From JAHFUA01 sp963733935 (GTDB taxonomy: Bacteria > Acidobacteriota > Terriglobia > Terriglobales > Acidobacteriaceae), in the NCBI GenBank assembly GCA_963733935.1, contig CAVTEQ010000017.1, positions 1 through 64,000 of the forward strand: a stretch of 64,000 nucleotides of DNA, written 5' to 3'. Positions 18,800 through 28,037 of this stretch are shown piece by piece. Both the position numbers and the translations under genes were made by a program. The first letter of the stretch is position 1, and each line of letters opens with the position of its first letter. The notes below the pieces were generated by a model, which was not told where the DNA came from, did no database searches, and worked only from the letters and a program-made list of their open reading frames with translations.

Positions 18800-19483
18800 A
18801 TGGCCGACCAACCGAATACGACAGACAATTCAGCGTCCAAGTGGAACGCTTCCCAAGCCTACGTTATGGCTGCCCTGTGTTTTGCCGTGGGCATTCTGAT
18901 TGGATACCTGCTGCACAGCCCGGCGACATCGGCGGCTTCTTTGTCGGCCGCACCGGGTCCCCAGATGCAGGCGCCCGCCAATATGCCCCCCGGCATGGGG
19001 CAGCAGATGCCGAGCCTCGAGCAGATGAAGCAGATGGCTGACAAGCAGGCGGAACCTCTGCTCAAGCAATTACAAAGCGATCCTAAGAACCCGCAACTCC
19101 TGATGCAGATCGCTTACGTTTACAAAGCTGCCCACCAGTTCAAGGAGTCGGCCGCATATTTCGATAGATCCTTGCGGATCGATCCCAAGAATGTGGCGGC
19201 GCGCACCGAGATGGCTTCATGCCTCTACTACACCGGGGACACGGACAGCGCGATCGCCCAATTGGAACAGTCGCTGAAATACGATCCCAAGCACGCCGGA
19301 ACGTTGTTCAACCTGGGGATGATCCGCTGGAAAGGCAAATCGGACGCCGATGGCGCCATTGCCGCCTGGGAGAAGCTGCTAGCTCTTTATCCCAACTATG
19401 ATAGAAAGGCCGTGGTCGAGCAACTGATCGCCGAAGCTAAACAGCACGGTCGCACGACGGTCGCCAACGCCCCCAAGAGCTAA
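18800..19483 (+). CDS. Membrane-anchored TPR protein (NrfG/CcmH-like)
   Basis: 227 residues. After a short polar N-terminus, one membrane helix (AYVMAALCFAVGILIGYLL) leads to a Met/Pro-rich linker and tetratricopeptide repeats (PQLLMQIAYVYKAAHQFKES, ARTEMASCLYYTGDTDSAI, GTLFNLGMIRWKGKSDADG). Helix-plus-TPR proteins of this type act in cytochrome c maturation (CcmH/NrfG C-domain) by holding apocytochromes. Location directly after the cytochrome genes supports that, but it is inference. A close paralogue lies at 23956-24624 on the other strand. Confidence 0.8.
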   Translation: MADQPNTTDNSASKWNASQAYVMAALCFAVGILIGYLLHSPATSAASLSAAPGPQMQAPANMPPGMGQQMPSLEQMKQMADKQAEPLLKQLQSDPKNPQLLMQIAYVYKAAHQFKESAAYFDRSLRIDPKNVAARTEMASCLYYTGDTDSAIAQLEQSLKYDPKHAGTLFNLGMIRWKGKSDADGAIAAWEKLLALYPNYDRKAVVEQLIAEAKQHGRTTVANAPKS

Positions 19484-19611
19484 AAGCTGGAGTACCGATT
19501 CTCGAGCGCGAACACATCCCACCGCAGGCGGCGCCAGCCACTAGTTCAATTGCGATTTCGAGTCTGCGAAGATTTCCGGAATGGACTCCACTGCTTTTTC
19601 TGTCGGTCATC

Positions 19612-21537
19612 ATGGCTGCACAGATGTGGACCAGCATCCGGCAGCTTTCCGTGACGTCCGATGAAATAGACCATTTGCACGCGGGATACCGTTACTTGCA
19701 GTGTAACGATTTCGGATGGAATCCGGAGCATCCACCGCTGGCGAAGATGGTTGCGGCGTTGCCGTTGCTGTTCATGCACGTCAACGATCCCATTCCGAAT
19801 GCGTGCGCCCTGGCGAACAATAAAGAGATCGATTTTCGCGCCGGGCATGCCTTTGTATTCGCCAACAGTGAATCCGTGCTCACGGCGGCGCGAATCGCGG
19901 CATCGCTGTTCGCAATAGGCGTACTGGTTGCGACGTGGTTCTTTGCCCGCAGTCTGTTTGGCGGTCCAGTCGCCGTGGTCGCCAGCGCGCTGGTTGCTTT
20001 CGAGCCAAATCTTATCGGCCATGGCGCCCTCGTTACCACCGACGTCCCGGCAGCGCTGGGATTTCTGCTCGCGATCTATGCCGGCTATCGATACCTGATC
20101 AAGCCGGCGTTCGAGCGAATCCTTGTGCTCGGTTTGGCGATGGGCCTGGCTCTGGCTCTGAAGTTCTCCTGCTTAACGCTGCTGATCATCCTCCCCCTTA
20201 TTTTCCTCGCGGATACGCTGATAACCAAAGGTGACCGTTGGCGGAAACTTGTGCGCAGGGCAGGGGCCTTCGCGGTGGCGTTGATCATTGCGGCGCTGGT
20301 GCTTTGGGCAAGCTACGGTTTTCGGTATTCAGCAAGGCCGCATGGAATTCCTGCCTGGACCAATGGGCGCGCGCAATACTCCCGCGGCATCGTGCCCACG
20401 AGGGTCATCCCCGCACTGCAGCGTACGCATCTGTTGCCGCAAGCGTATCGGATCGGATTACAAGATGTATCGGTAGAGTCGGAGCTCGGCCGGCCGGCTT
20501 ACTTGCTGGGGCGGAACTATCTTGGAGGGCGCTGGTATTACTTTCCAGTAACTGCCTCGCTCAAGTTAACCGTACCCTTTTTGTTCCTGTTCCTTCTTGC
20601 CTTCGCAGCATTCCGCTTCTGGCGAACCAATGCCGGAAGACTCGCTGTGTTGATGCTCCCGGTGATTCTGTTCATGGCAACGACTACAGCCTCAGGGATA
20701 AATATCGGGTTGCGGCATGTATTCCCTGTCATCCCTCTTTTGGCGATCTTCGGGGCAGCCAGCATCTGGAACGTGCCTCTGGCCCGCAATTCCGTGATGG
20801 GCTTGGTGGCGGTGCTGCTTGTCGCCCACGCTGCGAGCTCACTGCATGCCTTTCCCAATTACATCAGCTATGGAAACGAGCTTTGGGGCGGTCCCGAGAA
20901 TGCCTACAAGTATGTCGCAGATTCAAACACGGACTGGGGACAAGCGCAGAAGTTGGCGGCCTCATATCTTCAGCAGAAGAAACCGGCATCCTGTTTCTTA
21001 ATCGAGTCTTTCAACAACAGGAAAAGTGACTACGGCATACCGTGTGCCACGGTTTCGGATTTGGAACGTGACATTCCACCCTTGCCGTTCACGGGCACAC
21101 TGATTGCGAGCTCCAACGTGGTGGATGGCATAATTCCGCACGCTGCAGGTGTCCGTGCGGCCACCATTTTTCGTGGTTTGAAGCCCAAGGACCACATTGG
21201 CGGCAGCGCTTTTCTGGTCTACGAAGGAACGTTCGACCTCAGCCCGATTATTTCAATGCAACATCTGGCAAGAATCGGAGTCGATGTTGATGAGCCGAAC
21301 GCGGTGCTCGAAGAGGCGAAGCTTGCGGCCGGACTCGATCCTCAGAATGCCGATGCGTATTTTGTCATGTGCCAGGCCTACCTCTACTTAGGGCAAAGGG
21401 ATGACGCGCGGTCAGCGTGCAACGCCCAACTCAAAGCAACCAAAAGCGACATTTACTCCGGCGAGAGTGACCGCATGAGAATAATCCAGATGATGACGAT
21501 CAACGGTCTATTGGTCGATCCAGACTCGATGCATTAG
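19612..21537 (+). CDS. GT-C fold (PMT/ArnT-like) membrane glycosyltransferase with C-terminal TPR
   Basis: About 641 residues. The N-terminal part has the dolichyl-phosphate-mannosyltransferase pattern: SDEIDHLHAGYRYL with acidic residues in the first periplasmic loop, EHPPLAKMVAALPLL, then some ten membrane helices. HVFPVIPLLAIFGAASI and NYISYGNELWGGPENAYKYV are typical of this family. The C-terminus carries a TPR-like segment (NADAYFVMCQAYLYLGQRDD). The frame stays open before the ATG at 19612 and encodes hydrophobic EWTPLLFLSVI, so the true start may lie upstream with a non-ATG codon or a missed shift. It likely transfers a sugar from a lipid carrier to protein or glycan in the periplasm. 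Confidence 0.7.
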   Translation: MAAQMWTSIRQLSVTSDEIDHLHAGYRYLQCNDFGWNPEHPPLAKMVAALPLLFMHVNDPIPNACALANNKEIDFRAGHAFVFANSESVLTAARIAASLFAIGVLVATWFFARSLFGGPVAVVASALVAFEPNLIGHGALVTTDVPAALGFLLAIYAGYRYLIKPAFERILVLGLAMGLALALKFSCLTLLIILPLIFLADTLITKGDRWRKLVRRAGAFAVALIIAALVLWASYGFRYSARPHGIPAWTNGRAQYSRGIVPTRVIPALQRTHLLPQAYRIGLQDVSVESELGRPAYLLGRNYLGGRWYYFPVTASLKLTVPFLFLFLLAFAAFRFWRTNAGRLAVLMLPVILFMATTTASGINIGLRHVFPVIPLLAIFGAASIWNVPLARNSVMGLVAVLLVAHAASSLHAFPNYISYGNELWGGPENAYKYVADSNTDWGQAQKLAASYLQQKKPASCFLIESFNNRKSDYGIPCATVSDLERDIPPLPFTGTLIASSNVVDGIIPHAAGVRAATIFRGLKPKDHIGGSAFLVYEGTFDLSPIISMQHLARIGVDVDEPNAVLEEAKLAAGLDPQNADAYFVMCQAYLYLGQRDDARSACNAQLKATKSDIYSGESDRMRIIQMMTINGLLVDPDSMH

Positions 21538-21553
21538 TCTCGTGCTGGTTGTT

Positions 21554-23858
21554 TCACCGACCTTTTGACAGCGCCATCATCTGTGCGCGCGCACGATTAG
21601 CATCGTCTATCCGGCCGGTGCGAGCATACAAATCCGCAAGCTGTCGCCATACGTCAGGGTCGGGAAGAAGCCGGGCAGCTTGCTCCTCAAACGAAATCGC
21701 GCGCCGCAAATCTCCCAGGTAAAACCACGAGCGTGCGCGTCCATGGGCAATGTTCGCCAGGAGATTGTTATCGACAATTAAATCGTAGCGCGCGGGAAGA
21801 CTCTCTGCCGCGGCATCAAACGCCGCGAGGGCCGCTTCGGGGCGCTGGGCCTGAAGGTTGGCATATCCCAGGCTCACCAGCGGGTCCCAAGGCCAACGGG
21901 AGACACCGGCGGCGTGTTCCCAGGCGTCGATGGCCGCGGGCAGACGGCCGGTATCCTGATAAAAAGCAGCCAGAGCCGACCAAGGCGCCACCAGATGGGG
22001 TTCCAGCTTGGTCGCCAGCAGGTAGTCCTGTTCAGCCTCCCGCGGCTTGCCGGCTTCCTGGAACATGTGACCGCGCAGAAAATGGAGATATCCGCTATCC
22101 GGGAAGATTGCCAAGGCCTTGTTGGCTGCGGTCAACGCCTCCCCATCCCGTCCCAGAGCGCGCAGAACCGATGCCGCATTGGCCCACTGATTGAAAGCCT
22201 TGATGCCGTTTCCGGCAGGAGGTACCGCTGGTAAAGAGGCAGTCGAACAGTTCACTTGCAAACGCCGGATCAGCGCTTCCGTCTCCGGCCTCCGCCGCAG
22301 GAAGACGACAGAGACTTCATCCAGGTACACCGGACGCCAAAGGTCGCTCTCGCAAAACTGCTTCAGTACCGGGAAAAACTGTAACGCACCGAATCGTCCG
22401 ATGGGAAGCAGGATGACGTTGATGTTGTAACGTTCCGCCTCCTGTTTCCACTGCGGCGAATCTGGCGAGGTCGCTTTCAGCCAGCCGACACGCAGCATCA
22501 GCTCCGTGCCAAACGGGATAGCGCGGCCATCGATGTAGTTCCTGTATTTCGGGCCAAGACGCCAGGCCATGAAGGCGCCTTCGCTGCCAGCGCTGAAGAT
22601 TTCTCCCGGCAGATTCTCGCGTTCCACGAATGCTGCCGCCGCTTCGGGAAACCACCATGACAATCCGGTGCCGAACGAGACCAGGTTGGTTCCCGAGAGA
22701 TAGGTTCGGTCCGTAATCACGTTAGTCACCCGCACGGTGGCCAGTGCAACCAGCGGCACAACGGCGGCGATGGCGACAGCCAAACGCAATCGCGTGCCAC
22801 GAATTTTTTCTTTGAGGGCGTCCACGAGCAGTCGCGAGCACAGCCCCGCCCACAATGACGGCGACGATGCTGAATAAAGCTATAAACCGCATATGCCGGA
22901 TGGGGAAATAAGCCGCGCCACACATCAGGATCGCGGCGCCAATTTGCCGGCGCATCAGGGCGACCGCCACCGCAAGAATGACTACCAACAGCAGCACGTA
23001 GAATTCATCGGGATCGCGCAGGGACAGCCCGTTCCAGATATGTGTCCAGTTCATCGGTATGGGAGCCCATTCCAGGATCAATTGCGAGTGCGCTCCCATA
23101 GCGGCTTCCTGGCGCGCGATGACCTGGAAGACATTCCAGCCCCAAGGATTAATCAACGTCGCTGCGAAGGTGGCGAGCAGCCATGGCCAGGCGCGCCGCA
23201 GGCGTGTCCTGGCTCCGATGCGCAGGTCTGGCTGCAGCATGTCCAGCGCCTCTACCATGGCGTATGCGCCCAGCAGTCCCAGCCCAGCGACGAAACCTGG
23301 ATGCAGATTGACCCAGGCGACCATCAGCACCGGCAACAGCCACAGCCGGGCGTCGCCACTTTCATGTTGCTGCCATAGCAAGGAAAGAGTCGCCGCAAAA
23401 AGCACCACCGTGAACATTTCGGCGCGCGGGGTCGTTCGCGACGTGATCAAGGGCACGGCTAGGATGGCGAGCGCAGCCGAGACCGCCGAACCTCGTCGCA
23501 GCAATAATGCGACGACTCCGGCGCAACCGGCTGCTGCCAGCCAGGACAGCAGGGAATATCCTCCCAGGAGAAATGCGCCATAAAACAGCAGGCCGGAGCC
23601 GGCGGGATAAATCCACGGCTGCCCTGCCGCCGTGTAAGACAAGACATCTACCGAGGGGATTTGATGATGCTGCACGATCCAGCGGGCGATGGCCATCTGC
23701 CATCCGAGATCGAACTCAGCAATGGTTTTCAGTCCAGCCAATAACGCATAGACCACCGCAACTGCGGCGAGCAGATAAAACAACACCCGTCCTGGCGCGG
23801 GCTTCGCCGGAGGCGCGCCGACATCCACCGCCGTCCGATCTGACAAACTCGAACTCAT
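21554..23858 (-). CDS. Large polytopic membrane protein with C-terminal TPR domain (one frameshift)
   Basis: About 767 residues when the two frames joined near 22830 are read as one gene. The start at 23858 gives about ten membrane helices (RVLFYLLAAVAVVYALLAGL, LGGYSLLSWLAAAGCAGVV, FYVLLLVVILAVAVAL and others) with EFDLGWQMAIARWI and PWIYPAGSG loops as in GT-C/O-mannosyltransferase-like proteins. A periplasmic domain and TPRs follow (NQWANAASVLRALGRDGEAL, DSGYLHFLRGHMFQEAGKPR, DVWRQLADLYARTGRIDDA). The specific function is unknown. It converges with the GT-C gene at 19612-21537, leaving 16 bases between stops. Confidence 0.7.
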
Positions 23859-23883
23859 GGGAATTCTGCCAACTCACAGCTCC

Positions 23884-23918
23884 TAAAAAGCCGCCCCGCA
23901 GTTTTTGGCTGCGGGGCG
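23884..23918 (-). terminator. Rho-independent terminator, minus strand
   Basis: On the minus strand GCCCCGCAG (917-909) pairs with CTGCGGGGC (901-893) across a 7-base loop, followed by GGCTTTTTAGG. It lies after the stop of the TPR gene 23956-24624 and before the start of the next minus-strand gene, separating the two. Confidence 0.75.
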
Positions 23919-23955
23919 ATTCGCACATCAGGAGGTACGAACTTTCCACCCCGAA

Positions 23956-24624
23956 TCACATTGCAGGCTGCGAGGTCTTTTCACCGGGCTTGACGTTCAG
24001 GTGTTTCTTCGCCTGTGCCAGCATTTGTTCCACCTTGGGACGGTCACGGTAGTTCGGATCGGCCTTGAGCAGCGCTTCCCAGTCGGAGACCGCGCCCTTC
24101 ACGTCCATCCTGCCTTGCCACCTCACGACTCCGCGGTTGAACAAAGCATTGGCTTTGGAAGGTTCCTGCCGCAGAACACGGTCGAACTCCGCAAGCGCGT
24201 GGTCAGCGTCGCCGAGGTACCAGTAGGCCGTTCCCAAGTCAGTACGAATATTGGTGTTATTGGGATCGCCCTGGAGGGAGCGCACGTAGTAGTCGATCGC
24301 TTCCTTGTATTGCTGGGCATCATAGTAGACATTTCCGGCCTGTGCCAGCAACGCGGGATCATTGGGCTTGGCTTTCAATTGGCTGAGCACAGGCTCTGCC
24401 TGCTTGTCTGCCATGTGCTTCAATTGTTCGGGTGTGACCTGGGGCATGGCCCCCGGCATGGTTTCCGCCGACTGTGGCTGCGCCGCGGCGGGCGCCACCG
24501 GAGCCGGACTCGACTTCCGAAGCAGATACCCAACCGCCATCCCCAGCAGCAGGCAAACGATGGCCAGTCCGTACGCTTGAGCGCTGGTCCAGTTCACGGA
24601 CCGTTTCTGAGTTTCTTCTGGCAT
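23956..24624 (-). CDS. Membrane-anchored TPR protein, paralogue of 18800-19483
   Basis: 222 residues from the ATG at 24624, which has an AAAGGG ribosome-binding site. It has one N-terminal membrane helix (AYGLAIVCLLLGMAVGYLL), a Pro/Ala-rich linker and TPR units (PALLAQAGNVYYDAQQYKEA, IRTDLGTAYWYLGDADHAL, NALFNRGVVRWQGRMDVKG). The linker-to-TPR junction HMADKQAEPVLSQL is nearly identical to QMADKQAEPLLKQL of the copy at 18800, so the two are recent paralogues. It probably has a similar holding or assembly role. Two tandem CRP-like palindromes lie 70-110 bp upstream. Confidence 0.8.
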   Translation of the reverse strand: MPEETQKRSVNWTSAQAYGLAIVCLLLGMAVGYLLRKSSPAPVAPAAAQPQSAETMPGAMPQVTPEQLKHMADKQAEPVLSQLKAKPNDPALLAQAGNVYYDAQQYKEAIDYYVRSLQGDPNNTNIRTDLGTAYWYLGDADHALAEFDRVLRQEPSKANALFNRGVVRWQGRMDVKGAVSDWEALLKADPNYRDRPKVEQMLAQAKKHLNVKPGEKTSQPAM

Positions 24625-24695
24625 TGAATTCCCTTTCGAGCGTTGCCGTTCCAATGGTTGTATTTCAAAGATACCGGGCGCGTGCGCTCACAGAC

Positions 24696-24733
24696 TGTGG
24701 CTGTAATCACGGTACCCTGTGACGATGGTCACA
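24696..24733. promoter_or_regulatory. Tandem CRP/FNR-like palindromes
   Basis: TGTGA-CGATGG-TCACA at 24718-24733 is an exact match to the CRP-type consensus. TGTGG-CTGTAA-TCACG at 24696-24711 matches 8 of 10 positions. The centres are 22 bp apart, about two helical turns, upstream of the minus-strand TPR gene. Confidence 0.6.
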
Positions 24734-24773
24734 CAGCTCCAATAGCCCGAACTGACGGTCGCGTAGGGATTGC

Positions 24774-26160
24774 TCAACGATCTCCCCGCCGGTAGCAGAA
24801 AATATAATCGACGATCTGCGGGTCGTGGGACATCTCGACCTTCGTTTCTAGAGTTTTTTCCAGCCCTGAGCGGACTGTCTCCGCCAGCTTATCGTTTGAA
24901 AGAAGATACCCGCCCGGCTTCAACATGGCGGCGACATTGGCGCGGGCAAGAGACTGCTCGAAGGCGCCATAGTAAATAAAAATGCTGGTGCCGATGACCA
25001 AGTCAAATGCCTCCTGTGGCGGCCTCTCCAGGCGCTGAAACACAATATTCATGTCCATTGGAGTGAGTTTCTTCACCACATCCGGCCGTATTCTTACGGC
25101 ACGCGTTTCTGTCCCCTCCACGGCGCTGGGCACCGGAATCGGCGGGGTCGTCTCGGCGATTGCTCCTCCTAGCTTGCGCCAATAATCAACGAAGCTGGCC
25201 CGGAACTCCGGGCTCATGGGGCGGGTTGTGTTCCACGGCAGTTGCACGGTATATGGACGACCTGCAGCGGCGTTCTTTTTGGCACGTGCGACGTGCAGGT
25301 TTACTTGAGAACTGATGTCGAGCGTATAGACTTCGAGCGCATTTGGATCAGCCAGCCCTAACCGAATCAGGGAGTCCATGACTGCGAACGGCTGAATGGT
25401 CTGCGGAGGATAGAAGTCGTTTCCAGCCTCCTTGTTGACAAAGTCCAGGCCCGGACCAACGATTGCAATCCTGTGCACGCTGCCGCGCTGCAGCAACCCC
25501 TTTTGCAGCAACTCACGAAAGCTCTGTTCCAGTTGGTAGTCCGGCCACAGATTTGTGTCCAGCGAAATACCGCGATCCTTGAAAAGCTGGAACCTTGCTT
25601 CGTCCTTCGGCGTGTTGTGGTATCTGACGAATTCGTCCCGCATGCGAGCCAGGTTGTCGAGCAGGTACTTTCTGGCTTTCTCTCTTCCTTGCTGGGATTT
25701 TAGGCTGAACCCCTTCTTCTCGAGAAAGGTACGCATCTCCAGCATGCCCGCACTAGCCTTCGGCGCCGCCAGAGCCCGAATCAAATCATTGGCCCGGTTC
25801 GCGGCGAAGGAGTTAACCAGCGTGCTTTCTCCGTAGCGCACCAGATAATGGTCATCAATCCGGAACTCCTTCGTGAAGGTCACGCCAAAACGCAAGAGGT
25901 TCGTCAGCGTGTCTTCCTCGCCCCTGTCGAGCCGCGTCCGGGTTTCGCGGTCCTTAGCCTGCGCCCAGGCGTTCCATTTCTTGGCATCCAGCTTGTCCGC
26001 GGGTTTCAACTCCGCAGGGAGCGATTCCGCCATCCCGGTTAGAACTGGTTGTGCGGCTTCGAAGGATATGAATTGCGGTTTTGGTGGCAGCTTGGCCGAC
26101 GGCGGCCAAGTCACAAAAGAGCAGCACCAAAAGAACGCCAGGAGCGAATTTTCTGATCAT
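24774..26160 (-). CDS. Exported SAM-methyltransferase-like protein (one frameshift)
   Basis: About 461 residues. The start at 26160 (MIRKFAPGVLLVLLFCDLAA) is a signal peptide. A one-base shift near 26095 leads into PPKPQFISFEAAQPVLTGM and the main domain. Class I methyltransferase signs: RIAIVGPGLDFVNK (glycine-rich motif I), LEVYTLDIS (motif II acidic residue), FDLVIGTSIFIYYG (motif IV) and MLKPGGYLLSNDKL (motif V/VI region). A methyltransferase with an apparent Sec leader is unusual, because SAM is cytoplasmic. The domain may have lost catalysis, or the leader may be an inner-membrane anchor. No neighbour clarifies the substrate. Confidence 0.6.
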
Positions 26161-26178
26161 GAGTTGCAAGTACGTTCT

Positions 26179-27637
26179 TTACTCGCCTACCTCAGCTTCG
26201 GCCGAATACACGGGGACATCATCGGGTCGGGCGTATCTCTTCCGCGAAAAGAGGAAGACGGGGATTCCGGCCGCGATCACAAACAGTCCTATGAAGCTTG
26301 GCTTCGGTGCACGGTAAACTGCATTGACCACCATCAACACGCACGCCAGAAAGAAAACACCTGGGACCGCAATGGTGCGAAGCGAGCGCTCCCGCAATCC
26401 CCGGCGGCGACGGATCACATACAAGGCGGTAACCGTGGCTCCGGAGGAAAGGACAATGGCAAAGCCGGTGTAGATCAGAATCTGCTCGAAGCCCCCCAGC
26501 AGGACCAGGATAATGCTCCACGCCGACTGCAGGCCGATGGCAAGCGCGGGCGTCCGGAACCTTGGGCTCACGCGGCTGAATGGCGCGAGGAAGGCCTTAT
26601 CGCGGGCCATGGCGAAGTAGACGCGCGGTCCCGCGATGGTCATCGCGCTGAGCGCTCCCAAAAGAGCAACGACCAACAGCGGCGTGACGAAGCCGCTTGC
26701 CACTCCCAGCAACCGCTGCGCAGCGATGTCACCCACGTTGATGGCGGCGGACATCTCCCGCAAGGAAAGAGCTTTGATGTAGAGCGCATTGAGCGCGAGA
26801 TAGAGTACAAGGACGATTCCGGTTCCCAGGGCCAGCGCCTTTCCCACGTTCCGCCTGGGGTCGCGCACCTCCTCCGAAACGTAGGCGGCGGCATTCCAGC
26901 CGCTATAGGTGAACATCACGGGGATCAGCGCAAGCAGCCAATCCTTTGGGGAGAAGCCTGCGTCCGGCGCGTGGAAATGCAGCCAGGAGCCTCGGCCGAA
27001 ACCGAACCCGGCCACAATGAAGACCACCAGCGCAGCTAGAATCAGCAGCGCGAGGATCTTTTGCGCAAGTCTGCCGGGCCCGAGCCCGCACATGTGAATC
27101 ATGGCAAACAACAGAATGACGGCCGCGGCAAATAGGCTCCGCCTGGATATACCGATCGTGGTGGTGAGAAGGGTGAATGAGCCGATGGGATCGGCCGATG
27201 TCTGTGTCGGGAAATATCGGCCGAGGTAGCTCACCAACGCCACCGCGCACGCCGCAATGGCGCCGGAGAAACCTGCGATCAGCGACGTTCCAACCGGAAA
27301 GAAAGCCTGCCAACGGCCCAAACGCGTGGGACAGATAGTTGTATTCACCGCCGGCCCGAGGACAAAGCTTGGCGAGCTCCCCGTAGGTCACGGCACCTGC
27401 GAATGCCAGGATCCCGCCGACCAGCCACAAAGCCAGCATGGACCCCGGCCCAGGCACCAGGGCAGCGATCACCGCCGGCGTTGTGAAAATTCCTACCCCG
27501 ATCACGTTGGAGACAACAAGGGCGGTTGCATCGGAAAGGCTCAACTTGCGCTCGAGGCGCGGCGCCGTGGCGCGCCCAACCCGAGTCACCGGAGCCGCCG
27601 GACATACCTCTGGCGATAGAGTTTGCGATGCACGCAT
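26179..27637 (-). CDS. APC-family amino acid permease (one frameshift)
   Basis: About 485 residues with 12-13 membrane helices. The N-terminal LSLSDATALVVSNVIGVGIF and FAGAVTYGELAKLCPRAGGE carry the conserved APC helix 1 (GxGIF) and helix 2-3 (GEL, P-x-GG) motifs. A single-base shift near 27290 links AGFLSGW to the remaining helices (including IPVMFTYSGWNAAAYVSEEV and MARDKAFLAPFSRVSPRFRT). It imports or exchanges amino acids or amines, and the specificity is not readable. A CRP-like palindrome lies about 80 bp upstream of the start. Confidence 0.85.
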
Positions 27638-28037
27638 GCTGGATTTGATTTCGTGTGCCTGAAGATGAGGCTAAATTGGCGGTTAGGCACCCATCAGCGG
27701 CGCTAAGCACACACCCGTGTGACCTGCGTCACACGGCAGACTGGGAGCCGCAAGGGCCTTGCAGGTTGTGGCCGCCCTCTGGGCCGACGTTCGAAGAGGT
27801 ATGCCGTGCGGCCGGCGTGTCTTCGATTACGCGAATGATGATGGCTGGGGCGGGATAAGAATCCCGCCGCCCCGAGAATTGGGTGAATTGCCCCCGGTAC
27901 CAATGTGATCGTCAGCGGCAACACCAGAACGTTGCGGGCATGAATGGACAGAATGGCATTCGCCATTTGGCAACCAGAAAGGCAGGGTTCGCGCGTGTTC
28001 TTGGAGGCGCCTACTTGAGTGTGGAGGGCACCGTAGT
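27638..28037. other. Intergenic region between permease and MFS genes
   Basis: 400 bp between two minus-strand genes with no convincing coding frame. It contains the CRP-like palindrome at 27715-27736. No riboswitch or terminator could be recognised. Confidence 0.5.
27715..27736. promoter_or_regulatory. 22-bp CRP/FNR-like palindrome
   Basis: CCGTGTGA-CCTGCG-TCACACGG has perfect 8-base arms around a 6-base spacer and contains exact TGTGA-N6-TCACA. It lies about 80 bp upstream of the APC permease start. Confidence 0.6.
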
